From: Parvibaculum sp039973015
Lineage (GTDB): Bacteria; Pseudomonadota; Alphaproteobacteria; Parvibaculales; Parvibaculaceae
DNA: 64,000 nucleotides
Assembly: GCF_039973015.1 (NCBI RefSeq)
Contig: NZ_JBDWLT010000008.1
Coordinates: 620,001-684,000 of the forward strand
Direction: 5' to 3'
Each line of letters begins with the position of its first letter. Position 1 is the stretch's first letter. The notes under the pieces are model-generated. The model saw only the letters and a list, made by a program, of their open reading frames with translations. It ran no database searches and was not told the DNA's origin. The position numbers were made by a program, and so were the translations under genes. Shown one piece after another: positions 18,622 to 26,257 of this stretch.

Positions 18622-18674
18622 CCCCTCCCCGAAATTCGCGTTGCGAATTTCGACCCTCCCACAGGGGGAGGGTG
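18622..18674 (+). repeat. REP-like palindromic repeat, family A copy 3
   Basis: Same unit and orientation as copy 1: CCCCTCCCCGAAATTCGCG, then GCGAATTTCG, then CCCTCCC..GGGAGGG. It is located between the divergent Lhr helicase and MscS genes. Confidence 0.75.
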
Positions 18675-18778
18675 GACGTCGTGTTAACTGTCCCGAAAAT
18701 GGCCCTTTTCTGTGGTTCAATTTAGAGGCGTGTCGTGGGAAACTCCCCTCTCCCGCCATCGTCACGGAGTTCCCCCCG

Positions 18779-19618
18779 ATGCTCGACCAGTTGCCGTCCG
18801 CCATTCGCGAACAGTTCGACGTTCTGCTGCCGCAACTTCTCGCGGGCGGGGTGAACTTTCTCACCGCCATCATCATCCTGATCGCCGGCTTCTGGTTCGC
18901 CGGTCGTGTGCGCGTGTGGACCATGCAGGGGCTCGGGCGCTGGCCGACCATGGACGAGATGCTGCTGAACTTCTTCGGCACCATTGCGCGCTATCTCGTG
19001 CTCACCTTCACCATTCTTGCGGTGCTGGCGAAATTCGGCGTGCAGACGGCGAGCCTTATCGCCGTTCTCGGCGCGGCGGGCCTTGCCGTCGGCCTTGCGC
19101 TGCAGGGCACGCTTTCAAATGTTGCGGCGGGTGTGATGCTGCTGATCTTCCGGCCGTTCCGCGCGGGCCACTATGTGGAGGCGGGCGGCGTTGCCGGGAC
19201 GGTGAAACAGCTTTCGCTCTTCACGACCGAGCTCGCCACACCCGACAATGTGCAGATCATCGTGCCGAACAGCCAGGTCTGGGGGCAGGCGATCACCAAT
19301 TACACCTATCACCCGCAACGCCGCCTCGACATGACCTTCGGCATTTCCTACAGCGACAATATCGGCAAGGCGATGGAGATCATTCGCGGCGAGCTGGAGG
19401 CGGACGAGCGCTGCCTGAAGGAGCCGGAGCCCTTTATCGGCGTCATCAATCTTGGCGACAGCTCGGTCGATATCGTGACGCGCGTCTGGGTGAACAATGC
19501 GGACTACTGGCCGGCGAAATTCGACCTGACGCGGCGCGTGAAGGAACGCTTCGACGAGAACGGCATTACCATCCCCTTCCCGGTACGGACGGTTTACAAT
19601 ACCGCTGCGGCGGATTGA
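18779..19618 (+). CDS. Small-conductance mechanosensitive ion channel (MscS family)
   Basis: A 279-residue inner-membrane channel that opens under osmotic downshock. Three N-terminal transmembrane helices are followed by the pore-lining TM3 region AVLGAAGLAVGLALQGTLSNVAAGVMLL, given here only as AGLAVGLALQGTLSN, and the beta domain start FRPFRAGHYVEAGG. VPNSQVWGQAITNYT belongs to the upper cytoplasmic domain. Length matches E. coli MscS (286). The upstream in-frame sequence is antisense to the Lhr gene and repeats, so the ATG before LDQLPSAIREQ is used. It is divergent from lhr and followed by a small membrane protein. Confidence 0.93.
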   Translation: MLDQLPSAIREQFDVLLPQLLAGGVNFLTAIIILIAGFWFAGRVRVWTMQGLGRWPTMDEMLLNFFGTIARYLVLTFTILAVLAKFGVQTASLIAVLGAAGLAVGLALQGTLSNVAAGVMLLIFRPFRAGHYVEAGGVAGTVKQLSLFTTELATPDNVQIIVPNSQVWGQAITNYTYHPQRRLDMTFGISYSDNIGKAMEIIRGELEADERCLKEPEPFIGVINLGDSSVDIVTRVWVNNADYWPAKFDLTRRVKERFDENGITIPFPVRTVYNTAAAD

Positions 19619-19667
19619 ATTTGACGGCTGCGGGACCTCTTGCAGCCAAACAAGGATGAAAGCGACC

Positions 19668-19940
19668 ATGAACCGTTTTTTCGGCGGACCCGTTCTGCCC
19701 ACGATCTTCAAGCTCGCCGTCGCTTCCATCGCGGTTGGCGTTGTGCTCGCCGTGTTCGGCATCAAGCCGATAGACCTCTGGCGCGATTTCATCGACACGC
19801 TGGCGCGCATCTGGGAGATGGGTTTCGACGCCATCGACTGGTCGGTGCAATATCTGCTGCTCGGCGCGGTCGTCGTGATCCCGATCTTCGTCGCGGTGAG
19901 GCTGTGGAGCGTGCTGATGGCGCGCAGCGGGAAGGAATAG
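19668..19940 (+). CDS. Small two-helix membrane protein (DUF6460-like)
   Basis: A 90-residue protein beginning MNRFFGGPVLPTIFK, with two hydrophobic segments (about 14-31 and 56-82) around a conserved-looking ARIWEMGFDAIDW linker. This layout recalls the DUF6460 group of small alphaproteobacterial membrane proteins, whose function is unknown. Two ATGs are possible. The second (19668) has AAGGAT at a suitable distance, while the first (19656) has the purine run directly against it. It is 49 bases downstream of mscS on the same strand and possibly co-transcribed. Confidence 0.7.
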   Translation: MNRFFGGPVLPTIFKLAVASIAVGVVLAVFGIKPIDLWRDFIDTLARIWEMGFDAIDWSVQYLLLGAVVVIPIFVAVRLWSVLMARSGKE

Positions 19941-19953
19941 GTTTCCATTCCAT

Positions 19954-20062
19954 CGTCATCGCGAGGAGGCCGGAAGGCCGACGAAGCGATCCAGGGCGGC
20001 AAGCTCAGCACAAGCGGCCCCTGGATTGCCGCGTCGCGGCTGCGCCGCGCCTCGCAATGACG
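19954..20062 (+). repeat. ~105-bp dispersed repeat, family B copy 1
   Basis: Ends are inverted (CGTCATCGCGAGG at left, CTCGCAATGACG at right), with an inner GCGATCCAGG/CCTGGATTGC pair and a shared GCAAGC..AAGCGGCCCCTGG centre. A second copy, in the same orientation, is at 21079-21183. The two flank the SDR gene. Confidence 0.8.
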
Positions 20063-20167
20063 AGTCAAGGGAACGCGTTCCCGCCTTCCCTTGCGTCAAA
20101 CCGAAAGGCGAGACGGCGCGCGCATGACAAGCTAATCTCGCCCGCAAAACACATGCGGGAGGACGAT

Positions 20168-21055
20168 ATGGCGACGATGTTTCGCGACGGATTGCTCAAG
20201 GGCAAGCGCATTCTGGTAACGGGCGGCGGCACGGGCCTCGGCAAGGAAATGGCCGAGGACTATCTCAGGCTCGGCGCCGACATTTACATTTGCGGGCGGC
20301 GCAAACACGTTCTCGACGACACCGCAAAAGAACTCATGGACAAACATGGCGGCTCCGTGAAGACGCATAGCGTCGACATTCGCGTGGCGCCCGCCGTCGA
20401 CGAGATGATCGAGGAAATCTGGGCCGATGGCCCGCTGACGGGCCTCGTCAACAATGCGGCGGGCAATTTCATCTCGCCGACAAAAGACCTTTCGACGCGC
20501 GGCTTCGATGCGATTGCAGGCATCGTTTTTCACGGCTCGTTCTACGTCACGCATTCGATCGGCACACGCTGGATCCGCGACAAGGTGCCGGGCAGCGTCA
20601 TCTCGATCCTGACCACATGGGTGTGGAACGGCGGTCCCTTCACCGTGCCGAGCGCGATGTCGAAGGCGGGCGTCAACATCATGACGAAATCGCTCGCCGC
20701 CGAATGGGGGCCTTACGGCATTCGCCTCAACGCGATTGCGCCCGGGCCCTTCCCGACCGAAGGCGCATGGGCGCGGCTCTCGCCCGGCCAGTCGACGGAC
20801 GGCGAAGGCTCGCGCGAGGGCATTCCGATGGGGCGCGTCGGCCAGATGGACGAACTGAAAAACCTCGCCACCTTCCTGATGGGCGATGGCTGCGACTATC
20901 TTACCGGGCAGTGCATCGCCATCGACGGTGCGGGCTTCTCGGGCAATGGCGGCAACTTCTCGCGGCTCTCGAAACTCTCGGACGAAGAGTGGGACAAGAT
21001 GCGCGAGATGATCCGCGGCGCGAACGACAAGGACAAGGCGCAGCGGAGCGTCTGA
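20168..21055 (+). CDS. SDR-family oxidoreductase, 2,4-dienoyl-CoA reductase-like
   Basis: A 295-residue Rossmann short-chain dehydrogenase with TGGGTGLGKEMAE for cofactor binding and VNNAAGNF. The usual YxxxK reads SAMSK, that is Ser-x3-Lys, followed by AGVNIMTKSLAAEWGPYG and PGPFPTEGAWARL. This matches the bacterial/mitochondrial 2,4-dienoyl-CoA reductase (DECR) branch, in which the family tyrosine is displaced. The predicted role is removal of double bonds during unsaturated fatty-acid oxidation. The start at 20168 is backed by GGGAGGA 5 bases upstream. The gene is bracketed by two copies of a ~105-bp repeat. Confidence 0.88.
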   Translation: MATMFRDGLLKGKRILVTGGGTGLGKEMAEDYLRLGADIYICGRRKHVLDDTAKELMDKHGGSVKTHSVDIRVAPAVDEMIEEIWADGPLTGLVNNAAGNFISPTKDLSTRGFDAIAGIVFHGSFYVTHSIGTRWIRDKVPGSVISILTTWVWNGGPFTVPSAMSKAGVNIMTKSLAAEWGPYGIRLNAIAPGPFPTEGAWARLSPGQSTDGEGSREGIPMGRVGQMDELKNLATFLMGDGCDYLTGQCIAIDGAGFSGNGGNFSRLSKLSDEEWDKMREMIRGANDKDKAQRSV

Positions 21056-21078
21056 GGCTTGGCGGCACCCGCAAACAT

Positions 21079-21183
21079 CGTCATTGCGAACGACCATAGG
21101 GAGCGAAGCAATCCAGAGCGGCAAGCACCGAGCAAGCGGCCCCTGGATTGCTTCGTCGCGCTCGCGCGCTCCTCGCAATGACG
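21079..21183 (+). repeat. ~105-bp dispersed repeat, family B copy 2
   Basis: Begins CGTCATTGCGAA and ends CTCGCAATGACG, with GCAATCCAG and CCTGGATTGC as the inner inverted pair. Same orientation as the copy at 19954-20062, with some internal divergence. It fills most of the gap between the convergent SDR and quinone oxidoreductase genes and may fold into a terminator-like structure. Confidence 0.8.
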
Positions 21184-21193
21184 CATTATTTTT

Positions 21194-22168
21194 CTACATC
21201 TCGATGACGACCTTGCCGACGGCCTTGCGTTCCTGAAGCACGCGCATGGCGTCGACCGCGCGCTCCAGCGGGAAGCGGGCGCAGATGTAAGGGTCGATCT
21301 TTCCTTCCGCCGCGAGCCTGTCGATGGCTTCGATGTTTGCCCTGCCCGCCTCCGGGTCGCGGCGGCCATATTCGCCAGCGCGGACGCCGACGACGGAGAA
21401 GCCCTTTATCAGCGGCATGTTGACGGAGACGGACGGGATGCGGCCGCTGGTGAAGCCGATGATGAGGAGGCGGCCGTTCCACGCGATGCAGCGCACGCTT
21501 TCGTCGAAGACGTCGCCGCCGACGGGATCGTAGATCACATCCGCGCCGCGCCCGTCCGTCAATTCTTTCACCTTTTCGCGGAAGCCTTGCGTGACGTTGA
21601 TGACGTGGTCGGCACCGCGCTCTTTCACGATTTTCAGTTTTTCGTCCGACGCCGAAGTGGCGATGACCGTTGCGCCGAGAAGCTTTCCCATCTCGACAGC
21701 GGCGAGGCCGACGCCGCCTGTGGAGCCATGCACGAGAAGCGTCTCGCCCTTTTGCAGGTGGCCGCGGCAGACAAGCGCGACATAGGCCGTGAGGTAAGCG
21801 GCGGGATAGGCGGCGGCTTGCGCGAAATCCATTTTGCCGGGGATGGGACGGCAGGCCTCGGCGGAAGCATTCACCTCCTCCGCGAAGCCGCCGATGCGGA
21901 GACCGGCGACGACGCGGTCTCCAACCTTCAGCTTCGTGACGCCCTCGCCCAGCGCCTCGACGAGCCCCGCCCCTTCCATGCCCGGCGAAAAGGGAAGCTC
22001 CGGCTTGAACTGGTATTTGCCCTGCACCATCAGGATGTCGGGGAAGTTAATCGAGCAGGCCTTGAGGCGGAGACGGACTTCGCCGGGGCCGGGCGGCGGG
22101 AGCGTCACGTCCTCCAGCCGCAAAACACTTATGTCTTCCGATAGCTCATTCACACGCATGGCCCGCAT
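21194..22168 (-). CDS. NADPH:quinone oxidoreductase family protein (zinc-independent MDR)
   Basis: A 324-residue medium-chain dehydrogenase/reductase. SINFPDILMVQGKYQ and PFSPGMEGAGLVEALGEGV are family N-terminal signatures. HGSTGGVGLAAVEMGKLLGA is the nucleotide-binding loop, and YDPVGGDVFDES is typical of the quinone oxidoreductase/crotonyl-reductase-like branch. Catalytic zinc ligands of alcohol dehydrogenases are missing. It is divergent from the alpha/beta hydrolase at 22295. The substrate is not predictable, though the setting among acyl-CoA and hydrolase genes suggests detoxification or lipid metabolism. Confidence 0.88.
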   Translation of the reverse strand: MRAMRVNELSEDISVLRLEDVTLPPPGPGEVRLRLKACSINFPDILMVQGKYQFKPELPFSPGMEGAGLVEALGEGVTKLKVGDRVVAGLRIGGFAEEVNASAEACRPIPGKMDFAQAAAYPAAYLTAYVALVCRGHLQKGETLLVHGSTGGVGLAAVEMGKLLGATVIATSASDEKLKIVKERGADHVINVTQGFREKVKELTDGRGADVIYDPVGGDVFDESVRCIAWNGRLLIIGFTSGRIPSVSVNMPLIKGFSVVGVRAGEYGRRDPEAGRANIEAIDRLAAEGKIDPYICARFPLERAVDAMRVLQERKAVGKVVIEM

Positions 22169-22294
22169 GGCATTCTCCCCGTAACGCTTATGGCAAATAC
22201 TTTTGCGGCGAATGATAGGGGCACGGCCCCAACTTCGCCATGCTCGGCGCTAGAATGCGGCGGACGCAGGGGAAGCCCGGAGGGAAAGACAAGC

Positions 22295-23176
22295 ATGATG
22301 ACCGGCATGGAAGATGCGCGATTCGGCGTGGCGCATCTCGACAGGATTGCGCTGCACTATGCGGAGATGGGGCCGGAGGACGGGCCGCTCGTCATTCTGC
22401 TGCATGGCTTTCCCGATAATTGCCTCGGCTGGCGCCACCAGATGCCGGACCTCGCGAAGGCGGGCTTTCGCGTGATCGCGCCGGACCAGCGCGGCTATGG
22501 CGTGAGCGGGAAGCCGCGCGGCGTCAAAGCCTATGACCTCGACGAACTGGCCGAAGACGTTGTCGCGCTCGGGCGCCATTTCGGCGAGGAAAAGCTGCGC
22601 GTGGTCGGACATGACTGGGGCGCGAGCGTGGCGTGGTGGCTCTGCTCGACGCGGCCGCAGAACATGGAAAAGGCGGCGATGATCAACGCGCCGCATCCCG
22701 CGATCTGGAAACATGCGATGTATACGGACAAGGTGCAGCGCAAGAAGAGCCGCTATGTGAAGATGTTCCGCTTACGCGGCATCCCTGAATGGATGATGCG
22801 GCGGAAGAATTATGCGGCGCTGATCGAGGCGCTGGAAGGATCGGCGCGGGAGGGCGCGTTCGACAAGGAAGAGTGGGCACACTATCGCCGCGCCTGGAGC
22901 GAGCCGAAGGCGCTGACCTCCATGATCCACTGGTATCGCGCGCTGCTGAAGAAGGAGCTTCCCGCCGAACCGCCGCGCATCGAGACGCCGGTGCTGCTGA
23001 TCTGGGGTGAGAAGGACCAGTTCGGCGATGTGAGCCTTGCGAAGAAAAGCATCGCGCTTTGCGAGCGCGGCGGCACGCTTTTCTTCGCGGAAGGTACGCA
23101 TTGGGTGCTGCGCGAGGAAGCGGCGAGCATCAACCCGATGCTCATCACTTTTCTCCGCTCCGATCAGGACGCATAA
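22295..23176 (+). CDS. Alpha/beta hydrolase, epoxide hydrolase-like
   Basis: A 293-residue alpha/beta-fold hydrolase. The oxyanion-hole motif is LLHGFPDNCLGWRHQ, the nucleophile elbow is VGHDWGASVAW (Asp nucleophile, the epoxide hydrolase/dehalogenase form), and the catalytic His is in GTHWVLREE. PDQRGYGVSGKP is also typical of epoxide hydrolases. GGAGGG about 11 bases before the tandem ATGATG supports this start over an upstream in-frame ATG. The 3' end overlaps the tail of the convergent TMEM165 gene by 13 bases. Confidence 0.9.
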   Translation: MMTGMEDARFGVAHLDRIALHYAEMGPEDGPLVILLHGFPDNCLGWRHQMPDLAKAGFRVIAPDQRGYGVSGKPRGVKAYDLDELAEDVVALGRHFGEEKLRVVGHDWGASVAWWLCSTRPQNMEKAAMINAPHPAIWKHAMYTDKVQRKKSRYVKMFRLRGIPEWMMRRKNYAALIEALEGSAREGAFDKEEWAHYRRAWSEPKALTSMIHWYRALLKKELPAEPPRIETPVLLIWGEKDQFGDVSLAKKSIALCERGGTLFFAEGTHWVLREEAASINPMLITFLRSDQDA

Positions 23177-23742
23177 CCGAGAGCCGAGGCCAGCGCGACG
23201 AGGCCGAGCACGATGAAAAGCCCGGCGGTCGCGAGCCGCATGACGCCGAGCGGCACACGCTTTGCCGCCGCCTCGCCGAACAGGACGACGGGCACATTCG
23301 CCGCCATCATGCCGAGCGTCGTGCCTAGGGTCACGAGAGCGACGGATTCATAGCGCGCGCCGAGCGCAACGGTCGCGATCTGCGTCTTGTCGCCCATCTC
23401 CACAAGGAAGAAGGCAACCGCAGTCGCTACGAGGGGACCGAAGCGGGACGCGGCTTTCGTTTCCTCCTCGGAAGGCGGCTCGTCGGGGATCAAGGCCCAG
23501 AGGCCCATAAGCAGGAAGGAAAGGCCGAGCACCCAGGCGAGTATCTCGGGCGTGAGCCAGCTCGCGACCAGCGTGCCCGCGAAAGCCGCAAGCGCGTGGT
23601 TCGCGATGGTGGCAACGAATATGCCCGCGATGACGGACCAGGGCGCACGGAAGCGCACGGCGAGGATGAGCGCGAGCAATTGTGTCTTGTCGCCGATTTC
23701 AGCAATGGCGACGGCACCCAGCGATACGAGAAAAGCTTCCAC
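23164..23742 (-). CDS. TMEM165/GDT1 (UPF0016) family cation transporter, probable Mn exporter
   Basis: A 192-residue membrane protein with the two hallmark motifs EIGDKTQLLAL (first half) and EMGDKTQIATV (second half), each in a three-helix repeat. Family members move Mn2+/Ca2+. I use a GTG start at 23742 because it has GGAG 10 bases upstream and gives a normal N-terminus (VEAFLVSLGAVAIAEIGDKTQ in part). The longer frame upstream runs through a riboswitch and is non-coding. The yybP-ykoY element directly upstream strongly supports a manganese role. Confidence 0.92.
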   Translation of the reverse strand: MEAFLVSLGAVAIAEIGDKTQLLALILAVRFRAPWSVIAGIFVATIANHALAAFAGTLVASWLTPEILAWVLGLSFLLMGLWALIPDEPPSEEETKAASRFGPLVATAVAFFLVEMGDKTQIATVALGARYESVALVTLGTTLGMMAANVPVVLFGEAAAKRVPLGVMRLATAGLFIVLGLVALASALGYAS

Positions 23743-23755
23743 GAGAAGACTCCGC

Positions 23756-23797
23756 TGCCGGGCGCGACAACCAATGACCCAACGCGCCCGCCCGGCA
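23756..23797 (-). promoter_or_regulatory. Hairpin next to the ribosome-binding site of the TMEM165 gene (expression platform)
   Basis: On the minus strand TGCCGGGC and GCGCCCGGCA form an almost perfect GC-rich stem around a ~16-nt loop, ending a few bases upstream of the GGAG ribosome-binding site. It lies between the yybP-ykoY core and the GTG start and has no U-run, so control would act on translation initiation rather than termination. This is inferred from position and pairing. Confidence 0.55.
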
Positions 23798-23805
23798 AAA
23801 GGCAG

Positions 23806-23935
23806 CACGTGAGCCAAAGGTCTCGCCAGTTCAGCGGTGCTGAGCGCGGACGCCACGGAACGGGAAAGTTCCGAGTTTGTTGACGCCCGCCCCTCTCTGC
23901 CTGATGCGGCGGAGGGCGGCTACTCCCCTAAGGAC
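23806..23935 (-). promoter_or_regulatory. yybP-ykoY manganese riboswitch
   Basis: Read on the minus strand, the leader begins CTTAGGGGAGTAGCC (core 23920-23932) and about 95 bases later has GAGACCTTTGGC (23813-23824). These are the two conserved halves of the yybP-ykoY aptamer. CGTCAACAAACTCGG lies between them, matching the second internal-loop strand. The family senses Mn2+ and turns on Mn exporters, and the gene directly downstream is a TMEM165/GDT1 transporter. Only the exact ends are uncertain. Confidence 0.88.
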
Positions 23936-24002
23936 GAGATGGAATTAGCATGGTGAAATTCGGCGGACAAGGGAGCAAAGCGTGAGAACGACTCGCAGAT
24001 TT

Positions 24003-24353
24003 TCAGAGCGCGATCCCGAACCGCGACGCGATCCACACCGTTATCAGGTACAGGATGACGGTCAGCGCGCAACCCAGACCGAGCGCGGGCCAGAAGCCGA
24101 TGCCGTGCCGCAGCAGCGCCGGAAAGACGAGAAACATCGGCAATGAGGGCAGCACATACCAGAAGGTCGCTTCGGCATGTGCGGCGATGCGCTCCACATC
24201 GCCCGTGTCACGCCAGAGCCAGACGATTCCGAGAACCGATATGAGCGGCAGCGATGCGACGAGCGCGCCGAAGGCGGGGCTGCGCTTCGCCGTTTCGGAG
24301 ACGACCATTACCAGCACGCCCGAAAGCGCAGCCTTGACGATGGCGTAGAACAT
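24003..24353 (-). CDS. DUF3147 family membrane protein
   Basis: A 116-residue protein with four hydrophobic segments, beginning MFYAIVKAALSGVLVM, then SETAKRSPAFGALVASLPL and FWYVLPSLPMFLVFPAL, characteristic of DUF3147. Function is unknown. Its ATG overlaps the TGA of the upstream esterase gene by one base (TGATG), so translation is probably coupled. A longer upstream frame is antisense/alternate-frame sequence of the esterase and is not used. Confidence 0.85.
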   Translation of the reverse strand: MFYAIVKAALSGVLVMVVSETAKRSPAFGALVASLPLISVLGIVWLWRDTGDVERIAAHAEATFWYVLPSLPMFLVFPALLRHGIGFWPALGLGCALTVILYLITVWIASRFGIAL

Positions 24354-25384
24354 CAGCGGTCCCTGAGCGCGGCACCGACATCGCGCGCGATCCGCTCGCA
24401 GGCGGATTTCGCGGCGGGAATGACGCCGGTCATGGCGGTGAAGGCGTGAGGCAGGCTGTCTTCGCAATGAGCGGTGACGGAGACACCCGCGGATTTGAGC
24501 TTCTCCGCATAGGCCGCGCCCTGATCGCGCAAGGGATCGAAACCGGCGGTCACGACGATCGCGGGGGCGAGGCCGGAAAGATCCGGCTCGTTCATGGGCG
24601 AGACACGAACATCCGTGGCTTCGGCAGGGTCGTTCAGATAATGCGCGCCGAACCAGTCCATGATCTCGCGCGTCAAAGGATAGACATCGGCGCAGCTCTC
24701 CATCGAGCCGCCCTTCCAGCTCCAATCGGTCACCGGATAGATGAGGAGTTGCAGGGCGGGGGGCACGAAGCCTTCGCGCTTCGCGGTCTGTGCGACGACG
24801 GCAGAGAGATAGCCGCCCGCACTATCGCCGCCGACGCCGATGCGGCCGGGCGCCATGCGCAGGCGCTCGGCATTGTCGTTCGCCCAGCGATAAGCGGCGA
24901 CGGCATCCTCAACCTGGGCGGGGAACTTGTGTTCCGGCGCGAGGCGATAGGCGACGTTCAGGACCGGGCAACCGGCAATGCCCGCGATCATGCTGCAAAA
25001 GACATGGCAGGTATCGAGGTCGCCGATGACGCATCCGCCGAAATGAAAGAAGACGAGACCGGGCAGCGGGGCTTGCGCGCCGGCAGGCAGGTAGAGGCGC
25101 GCATCCATCGGGCCGCCGGGACCGGGCACCTGTAGCTCGCTGACCTCAACGCCGGGATGCAGCTCGCCATCGAGAAGGGCAAGGCCGTCCTTCGTGCCTG
25201 CGCGCGCGGTGGCGGGATCGAGCGTGGTGATGGAGGGCTGGCGCGCACCCTGCGCGGCGAGGAATTGCGCGCGGGCGTCGAGAATGCGCCCGTCGATTGC
25301 GCGCGGCTTGCCGCCCGACATCTTGACGAGCAGGTTATCGGGCAGTTTCAGAAGTGTGCGGACGATGAATTTCTGAAGGCTCAT
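24353..25384 (-). CDS. Alpha/beta hydrolase, hormone-sensitive-lipase-type esterase
   Basis: A 343-residue HSL-family esterase. The nucleophile motif is GVGGDSAGGYL, the Asp is in VVTAGFDPLRDQG, and the His is in SLPHAFTAM. The oxyanion motif, normally HGGG, reads HFGGC here, an unusual variant that keeps only the central glycines in shifted form. The N-terminal ~60 residues form the family cap. The start at MSLQKFIV is chosen because upstream codons lack homology. It lies in a probable operon downstream of the TetR gene (34-bp gap) and is coupled to the DUF3147 gene. Confidence 0.9.
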   Translation of the reverse strand: MSLQKFIVRTLLKLPDNLLVKMSGGKPRAIDGRILDARAQFLAAQGARQPSITTLDPATARAGTKDGLALLDGELHPGVEVSELQVPGPGGPMDARLYLPAGAQAPLPGLVFFHFGGCVIGDLDTCHVFCSMIAGIAGCPVLNVAYRLAPEHKFPAQVEDAVAAYRWANDNAERLRMAPGRIGVGGDSAGGYLSAVVAQTAKREGFVPPALQLLIYPVTDWSWKGGSMESCADVYPLTREIMDWFGAHYLNDPAEATDVRVSPMNEPDLSGLAPAIVVTAGFDPLRDQGAAYAEKLKSAGVSVTAHCEDSLPHAFTAMTGVIPAAKSACERIARDVGAALRDR

Positions 25385-25418
25385 TGTTGTTTTCTTTCCT
25401 TCGTTTTCCGCGAGGAGG

Positions 25419-26060
25419 CTATTTGCCGCCCTTGTGCGGCAGGGCGCCGAGACCGCCAAGAACAAGCGCGGTTGCGAAAGCGCATGCTTCCTCGGCGTTC
25501 ATTTCCGGGCGGCGCAACATGCGGTCGCCAAGCTCCATCGCGATGCCAACGACCGCCGCCATGAGATATTCCGCGTCCACATCCGGCAATGTGCCGTTGC
25601 GAATGTCTTCCTCGATATATTCGCGGATTTCCTCGAAGCCCGCGATCATTTCCGGCGTGTCCATGCGCACACGAACGGTGTTCGGGTTGCGGCGGATCAC
25701 CTGGAAGGTATCGCGGTCGGTGGCGAGATAATCGAAATAGGTGCGATAGGCGTTGCGGATGAAATCCTCGAAGGTGCGCGAACGAATACGCTCGGCACGC
25801 AGGCGCGGACGGATGCGGCGCATACCCTCGTCCATGAGCGCCTCGAAGACCTCTTCCTTGCTCTTGAAGTAGTTGTAGAAGGTGCCCGAGGCGAGCCCCG
25901 TCTTGCGGATGATGTCGCGCACGGAGGTGGCGCCATAGCCCATATCGGCAAAGACGACCTTCGCGGCTTCCAGAATGGCCTCGCGATTGTTCTGCTTCGT
26001 CTGTTCGCGCTTACCGAGTTTCCTCGCCGGTGCAGGCGCGTCTTCGAGATCGGTACTCAC
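25419..26060 (-). CDS. TetR-family transcriptional regulator
   Basis: A 213-residue regulator. The HTH is in residues ~25-65: NREAILEAAKVVFADMGY, TSVRDIIRKTGLASGTFYNYFKSKEE (partly quoted). The C-terminal ligand domain has YLATDRDTFQVIRRNP, as seen in TetR proteins near fatty-acid, steroid or monooxygenase genes. A 15-bp palindrome about 130 bases upstream (26187-26201) is a candidate operator. Likely targets are itself with the downstream esterase/DUF3147 genes and perhaps the flavin monooxygenase. Confidence 0.92.
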   Translation of the reverse strand: MSTDLEDAPAPARKLGKREQTKQNNREAILEAAKVVFADMGYGATSVRDIIRKTGLASGTFYNYFKSKEEVFEALMDEGMRRIRPRLRAERIRSRTFEDFIRNAYRTYFDYLATDRDTFQVIRRNPNTVRVRMDTPEMIAGFEEIREYIEEDIRNGTLPDVDAEYLMAAVVGIAMELGDRMLRRPEMNAEEACAFATALVLGGLGALPHKGGK

Positions 26061-26186
26061 ACGGCACCGCCTGCCCCTGACGGGGTTTTACTGTCGCTCA
26101 TCTTCCCTCCGGGGACCGGGCCGGCGATGCTGCCCCGCTCCGCCGGCCGCGCCCTGATTCACACATCATATCCCAACCTACTCGAA

Positions 26187-26201
26187 TGACGACAATCGTC
26201 A
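26187..26201. promoter_or_regulatory. Candidate TetR operator palindrome
   Basis: TGACGA-CAA-TCGTCA is a perfect 6-bp inverted repeat with a 3-bp centre, located between the 3' end of the monooxygenase gene and the TetR start. Size and symmetry are typical of TetR-family operators. The link to the adjacent TetR gene is inference. The 197-bp gap also holds an AACCAT/ATGGTT inverted repeat (26232-26253) just past the monooxygenase stop, a possible weak terminator. Confidence 0.5.
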
Positions 26202-26257
26202 ACTTTCGGGGGGTGGTTTCCGGGAGCCGAAAACCATTTTATTTCATATGGTTATCC

